In this document: positions 16,505-26,048 of the stretch, in pieces | Layout: every line of letters starts with the position of its first letter | How positions within the stretch are numbered: the stretch's first letter is position 1 | Source: Christiangramia oceanisediminis | Lineage (GTDB): Bacteria > Bacteroidota > Bacteroidia > Flavobacteriales > Flavobacteriaceae | Reading direction: 5' to 3' | Length of the DNA: 64,000 bases | Assembly: GCF_022570735.2 (NCBI RefSeq) | Contig: NZ_JANCNS010000002.1 | Span: 868,001-932,000, forward strand | The notes under the pieces: generated by a model | What the model was told of the DNA's origin: nothing | The model's input: the letters and a program-made list of their open reading frames with translations, nothing else | Databases searched by the model: none | Translations under genes and position numbers: made by a program

Positions 16505-16891
16505 ATGAAATATTATTTTGATAAGACCATTACCGGCGAATTTGAGGCAGTAATTAAAAAAGTAACCGATGAACTGGAAAAAAAAGGTTTTGGAGTTTTA
16601 ACAGAAATAAATGTTACGGAAACCCTTAAGAAAAAACTAGACATCGATTTTAAAAACTATCGTATCCTGGGAGCCTGTAATGCCCCTTATGCTCACAAAG
16701 CTTTGCAGGCAGAAGATAAAATCGGTACTATGTTACCATGTAATGTAATAGTTCAGGAACTGGAAAAGGGAAAAATTGAAGTTGCCGCCGTAAATCCAAT
16801 GGCATCGATGCAGGCTGTTGAAAACGAAGAATTAGAGCACATCGCCGATGAAATTGCCGACAAATTGAAAAAGGTACTAACCCAACTATAG
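16505..16891 (+). CDS. DUF302 domain-containing protein
   Basis: A 128-residue cytoplasmic DUF302 protein. The fold segments are visible: ALKKVTDELEKKGFGVLTEI-like helix-strand at residues 12-38, then YRILGACNAPYAHKAL and GTMLPCNVIVQELEKG, and a C-terminal helix. Cys59 and Cys79 sit at loop ends. DUF302 proteins are often found with sulfur and copper genes, but their activity is not defined. It is transcribed alone, divergently from the DoxX/DsrE operon, from its own operator at 16438-16451, which makes it a regulon member. Confidence 0.88.
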   Translation: MKYYFDKTITGEFEAVIKKVTDELEKKGFGVLTEINVTETLKKKLDIDFKNYRILGACNAPYAHKALQAEDKIGTMLPCNVIVQELEKGKIEVAAVNPMASMQAVENEELEHIADEIADKLKKVLTQL

Positions 16892-16922
16892 AACTCCTTA
16901 TTTACGCAGGTTAAAATATATT

Positions 16923-18278
16923 CTAAAAATTATAATTCAAAATTAGATCCACGTGAAATAAATCTGTCTTATTTAGATAAAAATTTGGGTTATCAGGAAA
17001 ATCCCCATTTGCGAATTTAGTTACAAATAATAGTTCCGGTTTTAGGTTTTTCAATTTCTTAAAAGAGAAAAATAAATCAAGATTTATATGGGTATAATCA
17101 GGTACCGCATATTTATTTAATTCAGGATCTAAAACTGAAGGTTTCCATTGGTGGCCTATACTAAGAACCGATTTTATTTTTGACTGAGGATCGCCTAAAG
17201 TAAAAGTATCATCATAATAAATAATTAATGCATGGTTGTCTGCGGAACCTTCGCTTCGCTCCCTTTTTTGAAAACTAAATAGGAATTCCCGTCCCCATTC
17301 TCGTGGAAAAATGAACTGACCGTGAGGAAGAATTCTGTCATAGCCTAATGATAAAGAAGTATTATCGCTCCAGTTATATTTCACTTTCAAGCCCAGAATA
17401 TCCGATGAATTCGCTTGAAAATAACGCAATGAATCTATCGAGTTTCCACCATCACCAATCCTGTTTTGATGCAACCATTCCATTTCGAGATCAACATTTT
17501 CGTTAATATCAAGTTTGGGTTTCAAATAAAATGAATTGGATACGTTCTCTATAAAATAGTTCCAGGTTTCAAAACTCAGGCTCTCTGTAATTTTAATATC
17601 TGCATTGGCAATAAAAAGAAAATCCGAATCTGTATTATTGGCATATTGGGCGGGATTACCAGACCAGTCCCTACCCGTAGCATATGTACCAATACTTTCA
17701 CCAATGCCATAAAATTCCCCAGTAGATCTGGGTGCCACTGCATTAAAAATCCCTGCTTGAAAATGTATGGTTTTGGTGGGGGTATATTGATAACGAAACC
17801 CCTGAAAAAGACTTGGAATCATCCTTCCATCTTCCGGGTTGACGAAAGGGGATTTAATTTTCATACGACCCAGGCTAAATTCGTGTTGTTGAATTTTATA
17901 ATTAGCATAGAGTTCTCCAATTAAAAATATAGCTTTATTTTCTAAATTTAAACGGTCAAAAAGGCCTTCCTCATACCTGCTCAATTTTCCTGTTTGCATA
18001 TCTGGAATTGTCAAATTTTGTAATCCCAAATTGGTAGAATTATAAACCGCAATCCCAAAATTTAAGTTTTCGTTCGGGATGAATTGATATTTTAACTTCC
18101 CTCCTATTGCCAGGGCCTTGAAATCTTTTAAGGATCCTTTATTAAAAGTATTCATATAGTAAGAACGCAATTGCCCGGAAAGGATACTGCGTTTTTTATC
18201 TTCTTCAAGTTCCTGTGAAATCAACGCAGTGGGGCTAAAGAATGCTAAAATTATTAAAGCGGAAAAATATCTAATCAT
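16923..18278 (-). CDS. Outer-membrane porin (OprD-like, Bacteroidota)
   Basis: A 451-residue exported beta-barrel: signal peptide ending LISQ, many alternating amphipathic strands, and a C-terminal strand closing on aromatic residue Phe (VDLILNYNF), the usual outer-membrane targeting end. The GRMKIKSPFVNPEDGRM region and the overall length fit OprD-type porins. It overlaps the TsdA-like gene by 4 bases and is translated after it, so its likely substrate is the anion that TsdA uses, thiosulfate or tetrathionate. The substrate is inferred from the operon only. Confidence 0.75.
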   Translation of the reverse strand: MIRYFSALIILAFFSPTALISQELEEDKKRSILSGQLRSYYMNTFNKGSLKDFKALAIGGKLKYQFIPNENLNFGIAVYNSTNLGLQNLTIPDMQTGKLSRYEEGLFDRLNLENKAIFLIGELYANYKIQQHEFSLGRMKIKSPFVNPEDGRMIPSLFQGFRYQYTPTKTIHFQAGIFNAVAPRSTGEFYGIGESIGTYATGRDWSGNPAQYANNTDSDFLFIANADIKITESLSFETWNYFIENVSNSFYLKPKLDINENVDLEMEWLHQNRIGDGGNSIDSLRYFQANSSDILGLKVKYNWSDNTSLSLGYDRILPHGQFIFPREWGREFLFSFQKRERSEGSADNHALIIYYDDTFTLGDPQSKIKSVLSIGHQWKPSVLDPELNKYAVPDYTHINLDLFFSFKKLKNLKPELLFVTKFANGDFPDNPNFYLNKTDLFHVDLILNYNF

Positions 18279-19306
18279 TTATTTTTTGTTAAGCCGTATT
18301 CCTGTTGGTAATATTCCATAATAGGTGGAAATGGGCCATATTTATGTTGAGTTGAAGAAAAAGTATCCGCCCATGGTCCATATGGGGTTGAAACTGGCTT
18401 TAATTTTAGATCTGGATAATCTTTTTCTAAATTACTTTTCTGAGGACGCTCAAAGCTATTGATATAACCGGCCAGATGGTAAGCCTCTTCATCACTTAAT
18501 TTAGGATTATCCCAGGTAGCCTGGCCAAAAGGCATGTTGCCCTTGATAAATTGGGCAGCGGTTATTACCCGGTGCATTCCCGCACCATTATTATAACTGT
18601 CTGGGCCCCAAAGAGGAGGGTATTGATATCCTTTAGTGGAATCTGCCAATCGCTGACCTTGTCCATCCTCCCCATGGCAAACCGCACATTCTTTAATAAA
18701 TAGTGCTTTACCTTTTTCCAGGTTAACCGCAATATCAGGAATGTTGATTTTAGGGAAACCTTTAAATTCTTTTTCCCTTTCTTCTGGTAAATCTTCTCCC
18801 AACCATTTCATATAAGCCACGATAGATTTCATTTCCCGGGATTCTGTAGGAAGTTTTTCCCCGTCCATACTTCGTTGCATACAGCCATTAATTCTGTCTT
18901 CAATAGTTCCTTCACTATTGGATCTTCCACGAAATTGAGGAAAACGCTCAGTAACACCTACCCATGAGGCTGACCCAGGTTGGGTACCTGCCTTTAAGTG
19001 GCAATTGATACAAGCAAGGTTGTTGCCAGCATAACGCATCCCAGGATCTTGTGCCTGAGGTCCCATATATTTCGAAGATTCGGCTATAAGCTGATACCCA
19101 TATTTTACATCCGAAGGCATAAAACCTGAGGCTAACTCTGCATCAACATCTTTAGGTTGCCAGGCTTCCGAAGAAATCTCACTTTTAATAAATAAGGAAG
19201 GATTGGAATCGAATAAAAAGATACCAATGAACAATACTACAATGAGTGCAATTAAGGAGCTAAAAAAATATGTAATGGACCTTATCAAAGATCTAAAATC
19301 TTTCAT
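18275..19306 (-). CDS. tsdA: Diheme cytochrome c, thiosulfate dehydrogenase-like (TsdA)
   Basis: A 343-residue membrane-anchored protein (helix at 11-32) with two heme sites: CINCH (Cys99-His103) and CAVCH (Cys207-His211). TsdA features are present: NGCMQRS with Cys142 as probable axial thiolate of heme 1, PPLWGPDSYNNGAGM near 230-244, and NMPFG with Met258 as candidate heme 2 ligand. TsdA joins two thiosulfates to tetrathionate or runs the reverse reaction in the periplasm. It is first in an operon with the porin, driven by the shared operator at 19395-19408. Other diheme cytochromes are possible, but the combined motifs favour TsdA. Confidence 0.83.
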   Translation of the reverse strand: MKDFRSLIRSITYFFSSLIALIVVLFIGIFLFDSNPSLFIKSEISSEAWQPKDVDAELASGFMPSDVKYGYQLIAESSKYMGPQAQDPGMRYAGNNLACINCHLKAGTQPGSASWVGVTERFPQFRGRSNSEGTIEDRINGCMQRSMDGEKLPTESREMKSIVAYMKWLGEDLPEEREKEFKGFPKINIPDIAVNLEKGKALFIKECAVCHGEDGQGQRLADSTKGYQYPPLWGPDSYNNGAGMHRVITAAQFIKGNMPFGQATWDNPKLSDEEAYHLAGYINSFERPQKSNLEKDYPDLKLKPVSTPYGPWADTFSSTQHKYGPFPPIMEYYQQEYGLTKNK

Positions 19307-19364
19307 AACAATAAACTAAAAACATTCAAAATCAACAGGTTTAACCAGATAAATGCATAATTTT

Positions 19365-19438
19365 CAAACATAAAACTTACTTATAAAAAGCTATGTAACA
19401 AATGTTACAGGGGGATAGCAATGAAGATCCTATTTTCG
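19365..19438. promoter_or_regulatory. Divergent promoter with one central Crp/Fnr-type operator
   Basis: GTAACAAATGTTAC (19395-19408) is central. On the minus strand TATGTTTG (19365-19372) and on the plus strand TATTTTCG (19431-19438) both fit TAnnTT(T/C)G, each exactly 33 bases centre to centre from the operator. One dimer could therefore activate tsdA and the lipoprotein hydrolase gene in both directions. Confidence 0.78.
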
Positions 19439-19460
19439 AAAATTTGAATGAAAATTAAAC

Positions 19461-21077
19461 ATGAATAATATGTCAGGACTTAAATTATCAGTTTTGTTAG
19501 TGATTTCTTGTATCCTTTTGGCGGGATGTAAATCTGCTAAGAATATTGTGGGAACAAATTCAAATAATATAGATAAGGTTAAAAAAGTTTCGGTTTTACA
19601 TACCAATGATATGCATGGTTCCTATATGCCTTTCACCACCACTTTAGATAATGCCACCGCTCAAACCGGCGATTCTATTGATAATCTAATGAGATTTGAA
19701 AAAGAGGGAAAAATAGGTGGAATGGCCTGGATGGCAACGGCTATAAAATCAATTAGAAAAGAGAAAGGGAATGACCATATAATTCTGCTTGATGGCGGAG
19801 ATACTTTTAGTGATGACCAGTTAGGGAATTTAACGAAAGGTGAAGCGATGATTCTGATGATGAATAAACTAAATTATGATTTGATGGTGCTGGGAAATCA
19901 TGATTTTGATTATAGCCTGGAGAGGACTCGTGAACTGGAGACAATGGCTAATTTTCCGATGCGTGCAGCCAACATAATAGATCAGGAAACCGGAAGCCCA
20001 ATCTTTCAAGATCCTTATATCATATTGGAAAGAGGTGATTTAAAAATTGGTTTGCTGCCAATTGGGTATAGGAATACTCCTCTAACAGGAAATTCTAAAA
20101 ATATCAAAGGCTTAAAATTTATTAAGGGGATAGAAGCAGTTGACAAATATCTTCCTGAATTGAAAACCAAAGCCGATATTATTGTTTTGCTTTCCCACGA
20201 AGGTATGGCGGTAGATAAAATAATAGCTGAAAAAATAAATGGGATTGATCTAATTATTGGCGCCCATAGCCATGATGTTATAGAACCACCAATTAAAATC
20301 AACCAGACCTACGTAGTGCAGGCTTTGTCTGATGCTGCAGTATTAGGTGAAACTGAAATGATAATTACAAATAAAAAATTGTCTGGCATCAAAACGCGAT
20401 ATCACTATTTATGGCATGATACCTATACAGCAGATGAGGAACAGCAGAAATTAGTGAAAGAGCTTCGTAAGCCATTTGTGTCCCAACTAGAAGAAAAAAT
20501 TACACAAACCGATACAATTATTGGAAGACAATATAAATCTGAAAGCCCTTTTGATAAAGTAGTGACCACGTTGATGAAGGACAATTTCAAAACTGATGCC
20601 GCATTTCTTCCCGGTGTGGGATATGGGATTTCCTTAAAGGGAACTATTACCAGTGAGGATATATACAAGTTACTCCCTCATCCTGCAAAAATTGTGACCC
20701 TGGAAATGACGGGAGATCAGATAAGAAAAACATTAGAGCAAACGGCTACAAATTTAAAGCCTGAAAATAAATTGGATATTGTGGGAGGTCTTATTCAGTC
20801 ATCGGGCATTCATTATCATGTAGATCTTTCCAGGCCTATTGGAAAACGGATATCAGATATAAAAATTAACAATGAGTCTTTAGTAGATAGCAAGCTATAT
20901 AAAATTGCCACACATTCAGGTATGCTAAACGGGATTCATAATTATGCAGAATTTTCAAAAGGCACTAATATTGAAAAGACAGATATAATTCTAACTGAAT
21001 TTATATTAGAGAAATTAAGAAAAGTAGCTGAGCTTGATTTTCCTGAAAATATGGGAGAGATTAGCGTTACCAAATAA
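19461..21077 (+). CDS. 5'-nucleotidase/SoxB-superfamily lipoprotein
   Basis: A 538-residue lipoprotein (signal ending LLAGCKSA) of the calcineurin-like 5'-nucleotidase superfamily. Metal-site motifs occur in order: HTNDMHG, LLDGGDTFSD, LGNHDFDY, LLSHEG and GAHSHD. The C-terminal half (from about 345) is the substrate-binding domain, with TGDQIRKTLEQ near 420. Typical members cleave nucleotides or UDP-sugars; relatives include SoxB, a thiosulfohydrolase. Position beside DsrE, divergent from tsdA and under the same operator, suggests a sulfur role, though the canonical GNHD motif is that of nucleotidases. Both options stay open. Confidence 0.8.
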   Translation: MNNMSGLKLSVLLVISCILLAGCKSAKNIVGTNSNNIDKVKKVSVLHTNDMHGSYMPFTTTLDNATAQTGDSIDNLMRFEKEGKIGGMAWMATAIKSIRKEKGNDHIILLDGGDTFSDDQLGNLTKGEAMILMMNKLNYDLMVLGNHDFDYSLERTRELETMANFPMRAANIIDQETGSPIFQDPYIILERGDLKIGLLPIGYRNTPLTGNSKNIKGLKFIKGIEAVDKYLPELKTKADIIVLLSHEGMAVDKIIAEKINGIDLIIGAHSHDVIEPPIKINQTYVVQALSDAAVLGETEMIITNKKLSGIKTRYHYLWHDTYTADEEQQKLVKELRKPFVSQLEEKITQTDTIIGRQYKSESPFDKVVTTLMKDNFKTDAAFLPGVGYGISLKGTITSEDIYKLLPHPAKIVTLEMTGDQIRKTLEQTATNLKPENKLDIVGGLIQSSGIHYHVDLSRPIGKRISDIKINNESLVDSKLYKIATHSGMLNGIHNYAEFSKGTNIEKTDIILTEFILEKLRKVAELDFPENMGEISVTK

Positions 21078-21105
21078 TCTTTACTTTGATTAAAAAAAGA
21101 TTTTT

Positions 21106-21633
21106 ATGAAAACAACATTAAAGATTTTAATAATTCTTACAATCAGTTTTCAAATGAAAGCACAGGAATGGCAGACTCCTGAAATAGAAGGTTATGGGAA
21201 GATCAAGTATTTTGAAGATGCAGCTGAATTACCTGACACTTCCCTAACCTATAAAATGATTTTTAATATTGATAGCGAAAAGGAAAAAGAAGGTGTTAAC
21301 GTGGGGTTATGGAGAATTGCCCGGACCTTGAATATACTAAAAGCCGGAAATATATCTAATGAAAAGATTGATATTGTGGCTGTTTTACATGGAGAGGCCA
21401 CTTATGCGATTTTAACTGACAAAGAATATAAAAAGCGTTTTCAAACCCAAAATCCCAATATGGGGTTATTAAGGCTTTTAAAAGAAAACGGAGTGACAGT
21501 TTTGGTTTGTGGGCAGGCTATGGCTTCAAGAAATATAGAAAAAGAACACCTCAATTTGTATGTTGAAATGGCTCTTTCAGCTTTAACTGTCTTACCGAAC
21601 TATCAGTTAAAAGGCTATGCATTGATTCCTTAA
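21106..21633 (+). CDS. Exported DsrE-like protein
   Basis: A 175-residue protein with a signal peptide (ends MKAQ) and a DsrE fold: KMIFNIDSEKEKEG, ALNILKAGNIS-type helix, IDIVAVLHGEATYAIL, then GVTVLVCGQAMASRN with the single conserved Cys at the DsrE active loop. It is the second periplasmic DsrE-like protein of the block and shares a transcript with the lipoprotein hydrolase 28 bases upstream. A carrier accepting sulfane sulfur from that hydrolase is a natural model, unproved. Confidence 0.8.
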   Translation: MKTTLKILIILTISFQMKAQEWQTPEIEGYGKIKYFEDAAELPDTSLTYKMIFNIDSEKEKEGVNVGLWRIARTLNILKAGNISNEKIDIVAVLHGEATYAILTDKEYKKRFQTQNPNMGLLRLLKENGVTVLVCGQAMASRNIEKEHLNLYVEMALSALTVLPNYQLKGYALIP

Positions 21634-21684
21634 TTTCAGGAAACTTTGCGGAGTATTAATTTATTTTTTCTAAAATAAGCTCAT

Positions 21685-23112
21685 TCAAACCAGCCTAAAA
21701 CTTCCAACTTTGCTGGGTGTAAAAACTGGATTTTTCTTCAAATACTCCTTCATAGCTGCTACGGCCGTTTGTTCGTGTCTTTTTCTATTTTTACCATATT
21801 TACGAGCAACCCCTTGCGTGGTAACAAACCCCACTTTATATATTTTATCAAAATTGATATGGTCACTTTTAAAATATATTTCCTGGATGCGATGACCTTT
21901 AGGATTCTCAATGCGAAAATTTACTTGTAATCCTAAACAACGTTTCACATAGCCTCCCATTTGACCAATGGGATCACAACAAAAGGTACGCTCCAGGTTT
22001 TCTTCCAACATCTCCTTAATTTCTGCACCTGTAAGTTCTACTGTGGAAACAGGAGGATTCATTGGGGCAATATTATATAAATCGTTCTCTGTAATATTTC
22101 CTTTGGGAATGGGTGCACCGTAACGCCATCCGTTCGAAAAGACAATCTCTGTTGCGGTACTATTGGCAATCGATCGAAGCAATAATTCGTCCAAAGTAGA
22201 ATTTATGGTATTATAGCGATGTAATGTCTCGGTAGTACTACCAATAGCCAGTTCTCTTATCTCTTGATAGGGTTTTAGCAGATTTTGAACCATGGTGTCT
22301 ACTTTGGTATTTTTTGGTAATGAAGCATCCACTTTAACAAGTTCGTAATCATAGGCTTTAATCTTTTTATCCTCTATTTCAAGAATAAAATTCCCTATGA
22401 AGGCGCCGTGGCATCCGCATTGTACTATACGTGTACCATTAATTTCAATAGGTTTATAAATTCTATTATGGGTATGGGCACTCAGACAAATATCTATACC
22501 TTCCACTTTTTTCAGAAGTTCAACATCCTGCGGAAACCCATTATGGGAAAGCAAGATTATTATATCAGATCCCCTGGCTTTTAAATTTTTTACATATTCT
22601 GATACTTCATCCAAACCGGAGGTAAACTTTAGACCTTTGCTCATCTTTTCGGGCATCACTTTATCCACGATCATAGCGCTAATACCTATTACGCCAATTT
22701 TAAGACCTGCCTTTTCATACATGGCAGTGGGTTGTAAAAAATTTGACCCATCTTCTGAATATATGTTACACCCCAATACCGGAAATTCCAGTTGAGTATT
22801 TAACTCTTTCAATCGATCAGGTCCATAGGCAAAATCCCAATGCCCTACAAGTGCATCAAGCTTTAACGCATTTAAAATAGGTACAAGAGCTTTGCCCTCA
22901 GAATCTACAACAGGTTTTGTTCCGTGCAGGGTATCTCCCCCATCAAAGAATAATGTATTAGGGTTTCTTTTACGAATTTGTTCCGCGAATCCTGCAATAT
23001 GAGCATAACCTCCGGCAGTTTCTACCACTTCCCCGGTTTCATTATAAAATAGCTCGGGATGTGGGGCGATATAACCATGTACATCGTTTATAAATAAAAC
23101 ATTTAATTTCAT
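21685..23112 (-). CDS. SoxB-like metallohydrolase without signal peptide
   Basis: A 475-residue member of the 5'-nucleotidase/SoxB superfamily. Metal ligands are in NDVHG (Asp10, His12), FFDGGD (about 56-61), LLSHNGF (His190) and SAHTHN (His213, His215). The usual GNHD/E is replaced by GHWDFAYG (90-97), the form I associate with SoxB, which cuts sulfonate from protein-bound thiosulfate. Near 375-400 a Cys-containing segment (FCCDPIGQMGGYVKRC) resembles the SoxB C-terminal region. No signal peptide is visible, whereas SoxB is periplasmic, so a cytoplasmic thiosulfohydrolase is suggested. It ends the operon TlpA-DsbD-SoxB-like. Confidence 0.78.
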   Translation of the reverse strand: MKLNVLFINDVHGYIAPHPELFYNETGEVVETAGGYAHIAGFAEQIRKRNPNTLFFDGGDTLHGTKPVVDSEGKALVPILNALKLDALVGHWDFAYGPDRLKELNTQLEFPVLGCNIYSEDGSNFLQPTAMYEKAGLKIGVIGISAMIVDKVMPEKMSKGLKFTSGLDEVSEYVKNLKARGSDIIILLSHNGFPQDVELLKKVEGIDICLSAHTHNRIYKPIEINGTRIVQCGCHGAFIGNFILEIEDKKIKAYDYELVKVDASLPKNTKVDTMVQNLLKPYQEIRELAIGSTTETLHRYNTINSTLDELLLRSIANSTATEIVFSNGWRYGAPIPKGNITENDLYNIAPMNPPVSTVELTGAEIKEMLEENLERTFCCDPIGQMGGYVKRCLGLQVNFRIENPKGHRIQEIYFKSDHINFDKIYKVGFVTTQGVARKYGKNRKRHEQTAVAAMKEYLKKNPVFTPSKVGSFRLV

Positions 23113-23185
23113 AGTATCTGTTTTTTAAGAGAATAGCGTGTGTTCCAAAATTTTTAAGTAAATCAGTATACTCCCTACACTGTAT

Positions 23186-25264
23186 TTAATCCTCCTTATT
23201 CTGAATTATCCCTGTCGAAGCAATATTCTTTTCTTGTCTTGCATCGAATTCCTTTAAACCATTGTCTAAAAATTCAACGAAATTTTCAACATTTAGATCA
23301 TAGCCTTTTGGAGCACTCAATAAAGAGCCACTAGTATCAACCAGCGTATAATATGGTTGCGCATTGGCGTTTAGCTTTTGGATCATGAAATCCAGATTCT
23401 GTTTGCCAATGGTTTTTTTAACTTTTTGATCATGGGCTGAAACATACCATTCAGATTCTGGTAATTCTGTTTTTTCATCTACATATAGCGCTACTACCAC
23501 ATAATCGTTTTTCAGCCGTTTCAAAACCCTTGGATCACTCCAGACTGTAGCTTCCATTTCACGGCAATTAACGCAGCCATGACCTGTAAAGTCAATAAAA
23601 ATGGGTTTATTTTGCTTTTGCGCACATTCCAATGCCTGATCATAATCAAAATATCCCTGGATATTGTGAGGTAATTCCAGAAGGTCATTATATTTCGGAG
23701 TTCCGCAATTTGTAATATTACTATCAACTTCGTTTTCACTTACCAGAGTTGAAGTATTCATGTTAAAATTTTGGCTGCTCATAGGTGGTAAATATCCTGC
23801 TAATGGTTTTAATGGTGCACCAAATAATCCCGGAATCAAATAGACCACAAAGCTAAATATTAATATAGCCGATATGACTCTGTATACTGAAGCACTTTCC
23901 GTTTTCTTTTCATGTGGAAATTGAATTTTACCCAACAGGTAAAATCCAAGAAATGCAAAAATCACAATCCAAAGAGCTAAATAAATATCGCGGTCAAGAA
24001 ATTCCCAGTGATAAACCTGGTCCACTATACTCAAAAATTTCAGGGCTAATGCCAATTCCACAAACCCCAGAACAACCTTAACCGTATTGAGCCAGCCTCC
24101 ACTTTTGGGTAATGATTTTAACCAATGGGGAAATATTGCAAACAGCGTAAAAGGCAGTGCAAATGCCAGCGAAAACCCTAGCATCCCAATTAGGGGTTTT
24201 ATAGTTTCCCCATTAGCCGCTTGCAATAAAATTGTTCCTGCAATTGGCCCGGTACAACTAAAACCAACCAGCACTAAAGTAAAAGCCATAAAAAAAATAC
24301 CTAACAAACCACCTTTGTTAGATTGTGCATCTATTTTATTCACAAATGAATTTGGCAGACGGATCTCAAATAATCCAAAAAAGGATAGTGCAAATAGTAG
24401 AAAAACTGCAAAGAAAAAAAGATTGGGTAGCCAATGTGTACTAAGAAAATTAGCGAAATCGGCACCAAACAATAAAGAAAACACTGTTCCTATTAACGTA
24501 TAAATCAGAATAATCGAAAAACCATATAATAATGCCTGACTTATTCCATTTGCCCGACTGATGTTAGATTTTGTGAAATAGGTTACTGTCATGGGAATCA
24601 TAGGAAAAACACAAGGTGTTAACAAAGCTGCCAGACCGGCCCCAAAGGATAGTAGAAAAAAGGTAAGAAGGAAAGCTCCGCCTTCCTCCTTTTCTTCTAT
24701 TTTAAACTCATTCTTAAAAGATTTCAATTCTTTTGAGGATATAAGATCATTTCCATCTTTTATGCTGGCACTCTGATTTTGTAAAAAATCCTCTTTCTTG
24801 CTGTTCCATACCAAATCCGTTTCAAAGGGGATACACTGTCCTGTAACATCAGAACATATTTGATAAATGGCTACAGCTTCTATTTTGGGTACACTGCTTC
24901 TAATCTTAATACGCTGTTGAAATTCAGCTATACCCGTAAAATAAGTGTACTTACCTCCCCATAATTCGTCATATTTTTCTTTTGGGTCAACAGGGATGAG
25001 ATCACCAATAACTTCATAAGATTGATTTTCACCAAAATTAATCTCGGTAAGCATCGGTCCCAGTTCGGGATCAAAGTCGCTTGAATATAAATACCAGTCG
25101 GCAGGAACCTCTGCCTGAAAACTGATTACGATCGTATCTCCCGGTTCTAGTTTTTCTTTATCTACAGACACCTCCCAATTCGGTGGATCCATCACCTGGC
25201 CATAACTTGATAAGGAGCTGATGAAAATACTCAGCAAGAACATTAAGAATTTAATATATCTCAT
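23186..25264 (-). CDS. dsbD: Thiol:disulfide interchange protein DsbD
   Basis: A 692-residue electron-transfer protein. It has a signal peptide, an N-terminal periplasmic domain (about 25-160), an eight-helix core from about 195 with the membrane cysteine in LTPCVFPMIPM and its partner in GFSCTGPI, and a C-terminal thioredoxin domain with GHGCVNCREME. It passes reducing power from cytoplasmic thioredoxin to periplasmic proteins. Here it follows TlpA by 36 bases and precedes the SoxB-like gene by 73, so it most likely keeps periplasmic sulfur carriers or cytochrome thiols reduced rather than serving general disulfide isomerisation. Confidence 0.9.
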   Translation of the reverse strand: MRYIKFLMFLLSIFISSLSSYGQVMDPPNWEVSVDKEKLEPGDTIVISFQAEVPADWYLYSSDFDPELGPMLTEINFGENQSYEVIGDLIPVDPKEKYDELWGGKYTYFTGIAEFQQRIKIRSSVPKIEAVAIYQICSDVTGQCIPFETDLVWNSKKEDFLQNQSASIKDGNDLISSKELKSFKNEFKIEEKEEGGAFLLTFFLLSFGAGLAALLTPCVFPMIPMTVTYFTKSNISRANGISQALLYGFSIILIYTLIGTVFSLLFGADFANFLSTHWLPNLFFFAVFLLFALSFFGLFEIRLPNSFVNKIDAQSNKGGLLGIFFMAFTLVLVGFSCTGPIAGTILLQAANGETIKPLIGMLGFSLAFALPFTLFAIFPHWLKSLPKSGGWLNTVKVVLGFVELALALKFLSIVDQVYHWEFLDRDIYLALWIVIFAFLGFYLLGKIQFPHEKKTESASVYRVISAILIFSFVVYLIPGLFGAPLKPLAGYLPPMSSQNFNMNTSTLVSENEVDSNITNCGTPKYNDLLELPHNIQGYFDYDQALECAQKQNKPIFIDFTGHGCVNCREMEATVWSDPRVLKRLKNDYVVVALYVDEKTELPESEWYVSAHDQKVKKTIGKQNLDFMIQKLNANAQPYYTLVDTSGSLLSAPKGYDLNVENFVEFLDNGLKEFDARQEKNIASTGIIQNKED

Positions 25265-25300
25265 AAAGACTTATTTTTTAGATTTAAATTGACCTTAAGC

Positions 25301-25897
25301 CTATTTGAGACCGTCTAGAAATTCTTTGAATTCCTGAGTGTCGTAATCTCCCATACCCTGATGAGTTAAGGCCAGATTTCCATCTGCATCTATAATATAA
25401 GTAGTGGGGATTGCCTGGGAAGCGTACATTTGAGGCAAGTTTCCGGCCAATTTATATACTTCAAAATCATAACCTTTCCTCTTATTAAAATCTATAGCTT
25501 TTTGAAATTCATTATCTAAAGAAAGCATTATAAAGGCAACTTCTTCACCTTTTACATCATTGTACATATTATTTATTCCCGGCATTTCTGCCACACAGGG
25601 AGGACACCAGGTTGCCCACATATTAAAGAAAATGACTTTACCTCGAAATTCTTCCATTTCAACGCGTTCACCCTTAGAATTGATAAGGCTCATGTTGAAA
25701 TCGGCTTTAGGTTTTTTGGCTTGTTCTTTCGGATTTGATTTTGCTTCTACATCTGGATTCATTAATCCCGTCTTTAAAACTCCTCGTTGTACAAAACCAA
25801 AAACTTCGGTATGTAATCCGGTTAAAAATAAGGTGAGTATAATCGTTCCTGTAATACCATATTCGAGAAGATTTTTCTTTACTTTTTTATTCATCAC
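25301..25897 (-). CDS. TlpA/ResA-family thioredoxin
   Basis: A 198-residue membrane-anchored thioredoxin-fold protein: helix at about 12-35, a Lys-rich linker, then the redox domain with NMWATWCPPCVAEMP and the cis-proline loop AIPTTYIID. It acts in the periplasm as a reductant partner of DsbD. The 151-base gap to the upstream PPPK gene contains a short hairpin, so it may have its own promoter as well as read-through. In this context it may reduce persulfide or thiosulfate bound to carrier proteins, as SoxW does in Sox operons. Confidence 0.87.
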   Translation of the reverse strand: MMNKKVKKNLLEYGITGTIILTLFLTGLHTEVFGFVQRGVLKTGLMNPDVEAKSNPKEQAKKPKADFNMSLINSKGERVEMEEFRGKVIFFNMWATWCPPCVAEMPGINNMYNDVKGEEVAFIMLSLDNEFQKAIDFNKRKGYDFEVYKLAGNLPQMYASQAIPTTYIIDADGNLALTHQGMGDYDTQEFKEFLDGLK

Positions 25898-25983
25898 TAA
25901 ATTTTTTAATGCAATAACCCGATATGCTTACAATATTTTAAAACATCCAAGAAGGTTTATTGCCTGATTATATAATTAGATTA

Positions 25984-26004
25984 GAAGCTGATTATTCCAG
26001 CTTC
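25984..26004 (-). terminator. Short hairpin after the 26049 gene
   Basis: GAAGCTG (25984-25990) and CAGCTTC (25998-26004) form a 7-bp stem. On the minus strand only TAATC follows, so termination would be weak; it may attenuate or protect the mRNA between the PPPK gene and tlpA. Confidence 0.35.
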
Positions 26005-26048
26005 ATAAATAAGAATTTGTAGTTCAGTTAAATGAACCTTTTAAAAAA

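Noticed and set aside
18275-19306. SoxA/SoxX-type cytochrome
   Set aside because: The LWGPDSYNNGAGM and NMPFG segments and Cys142 fit TsdA better, and no second Sox subunit is present.
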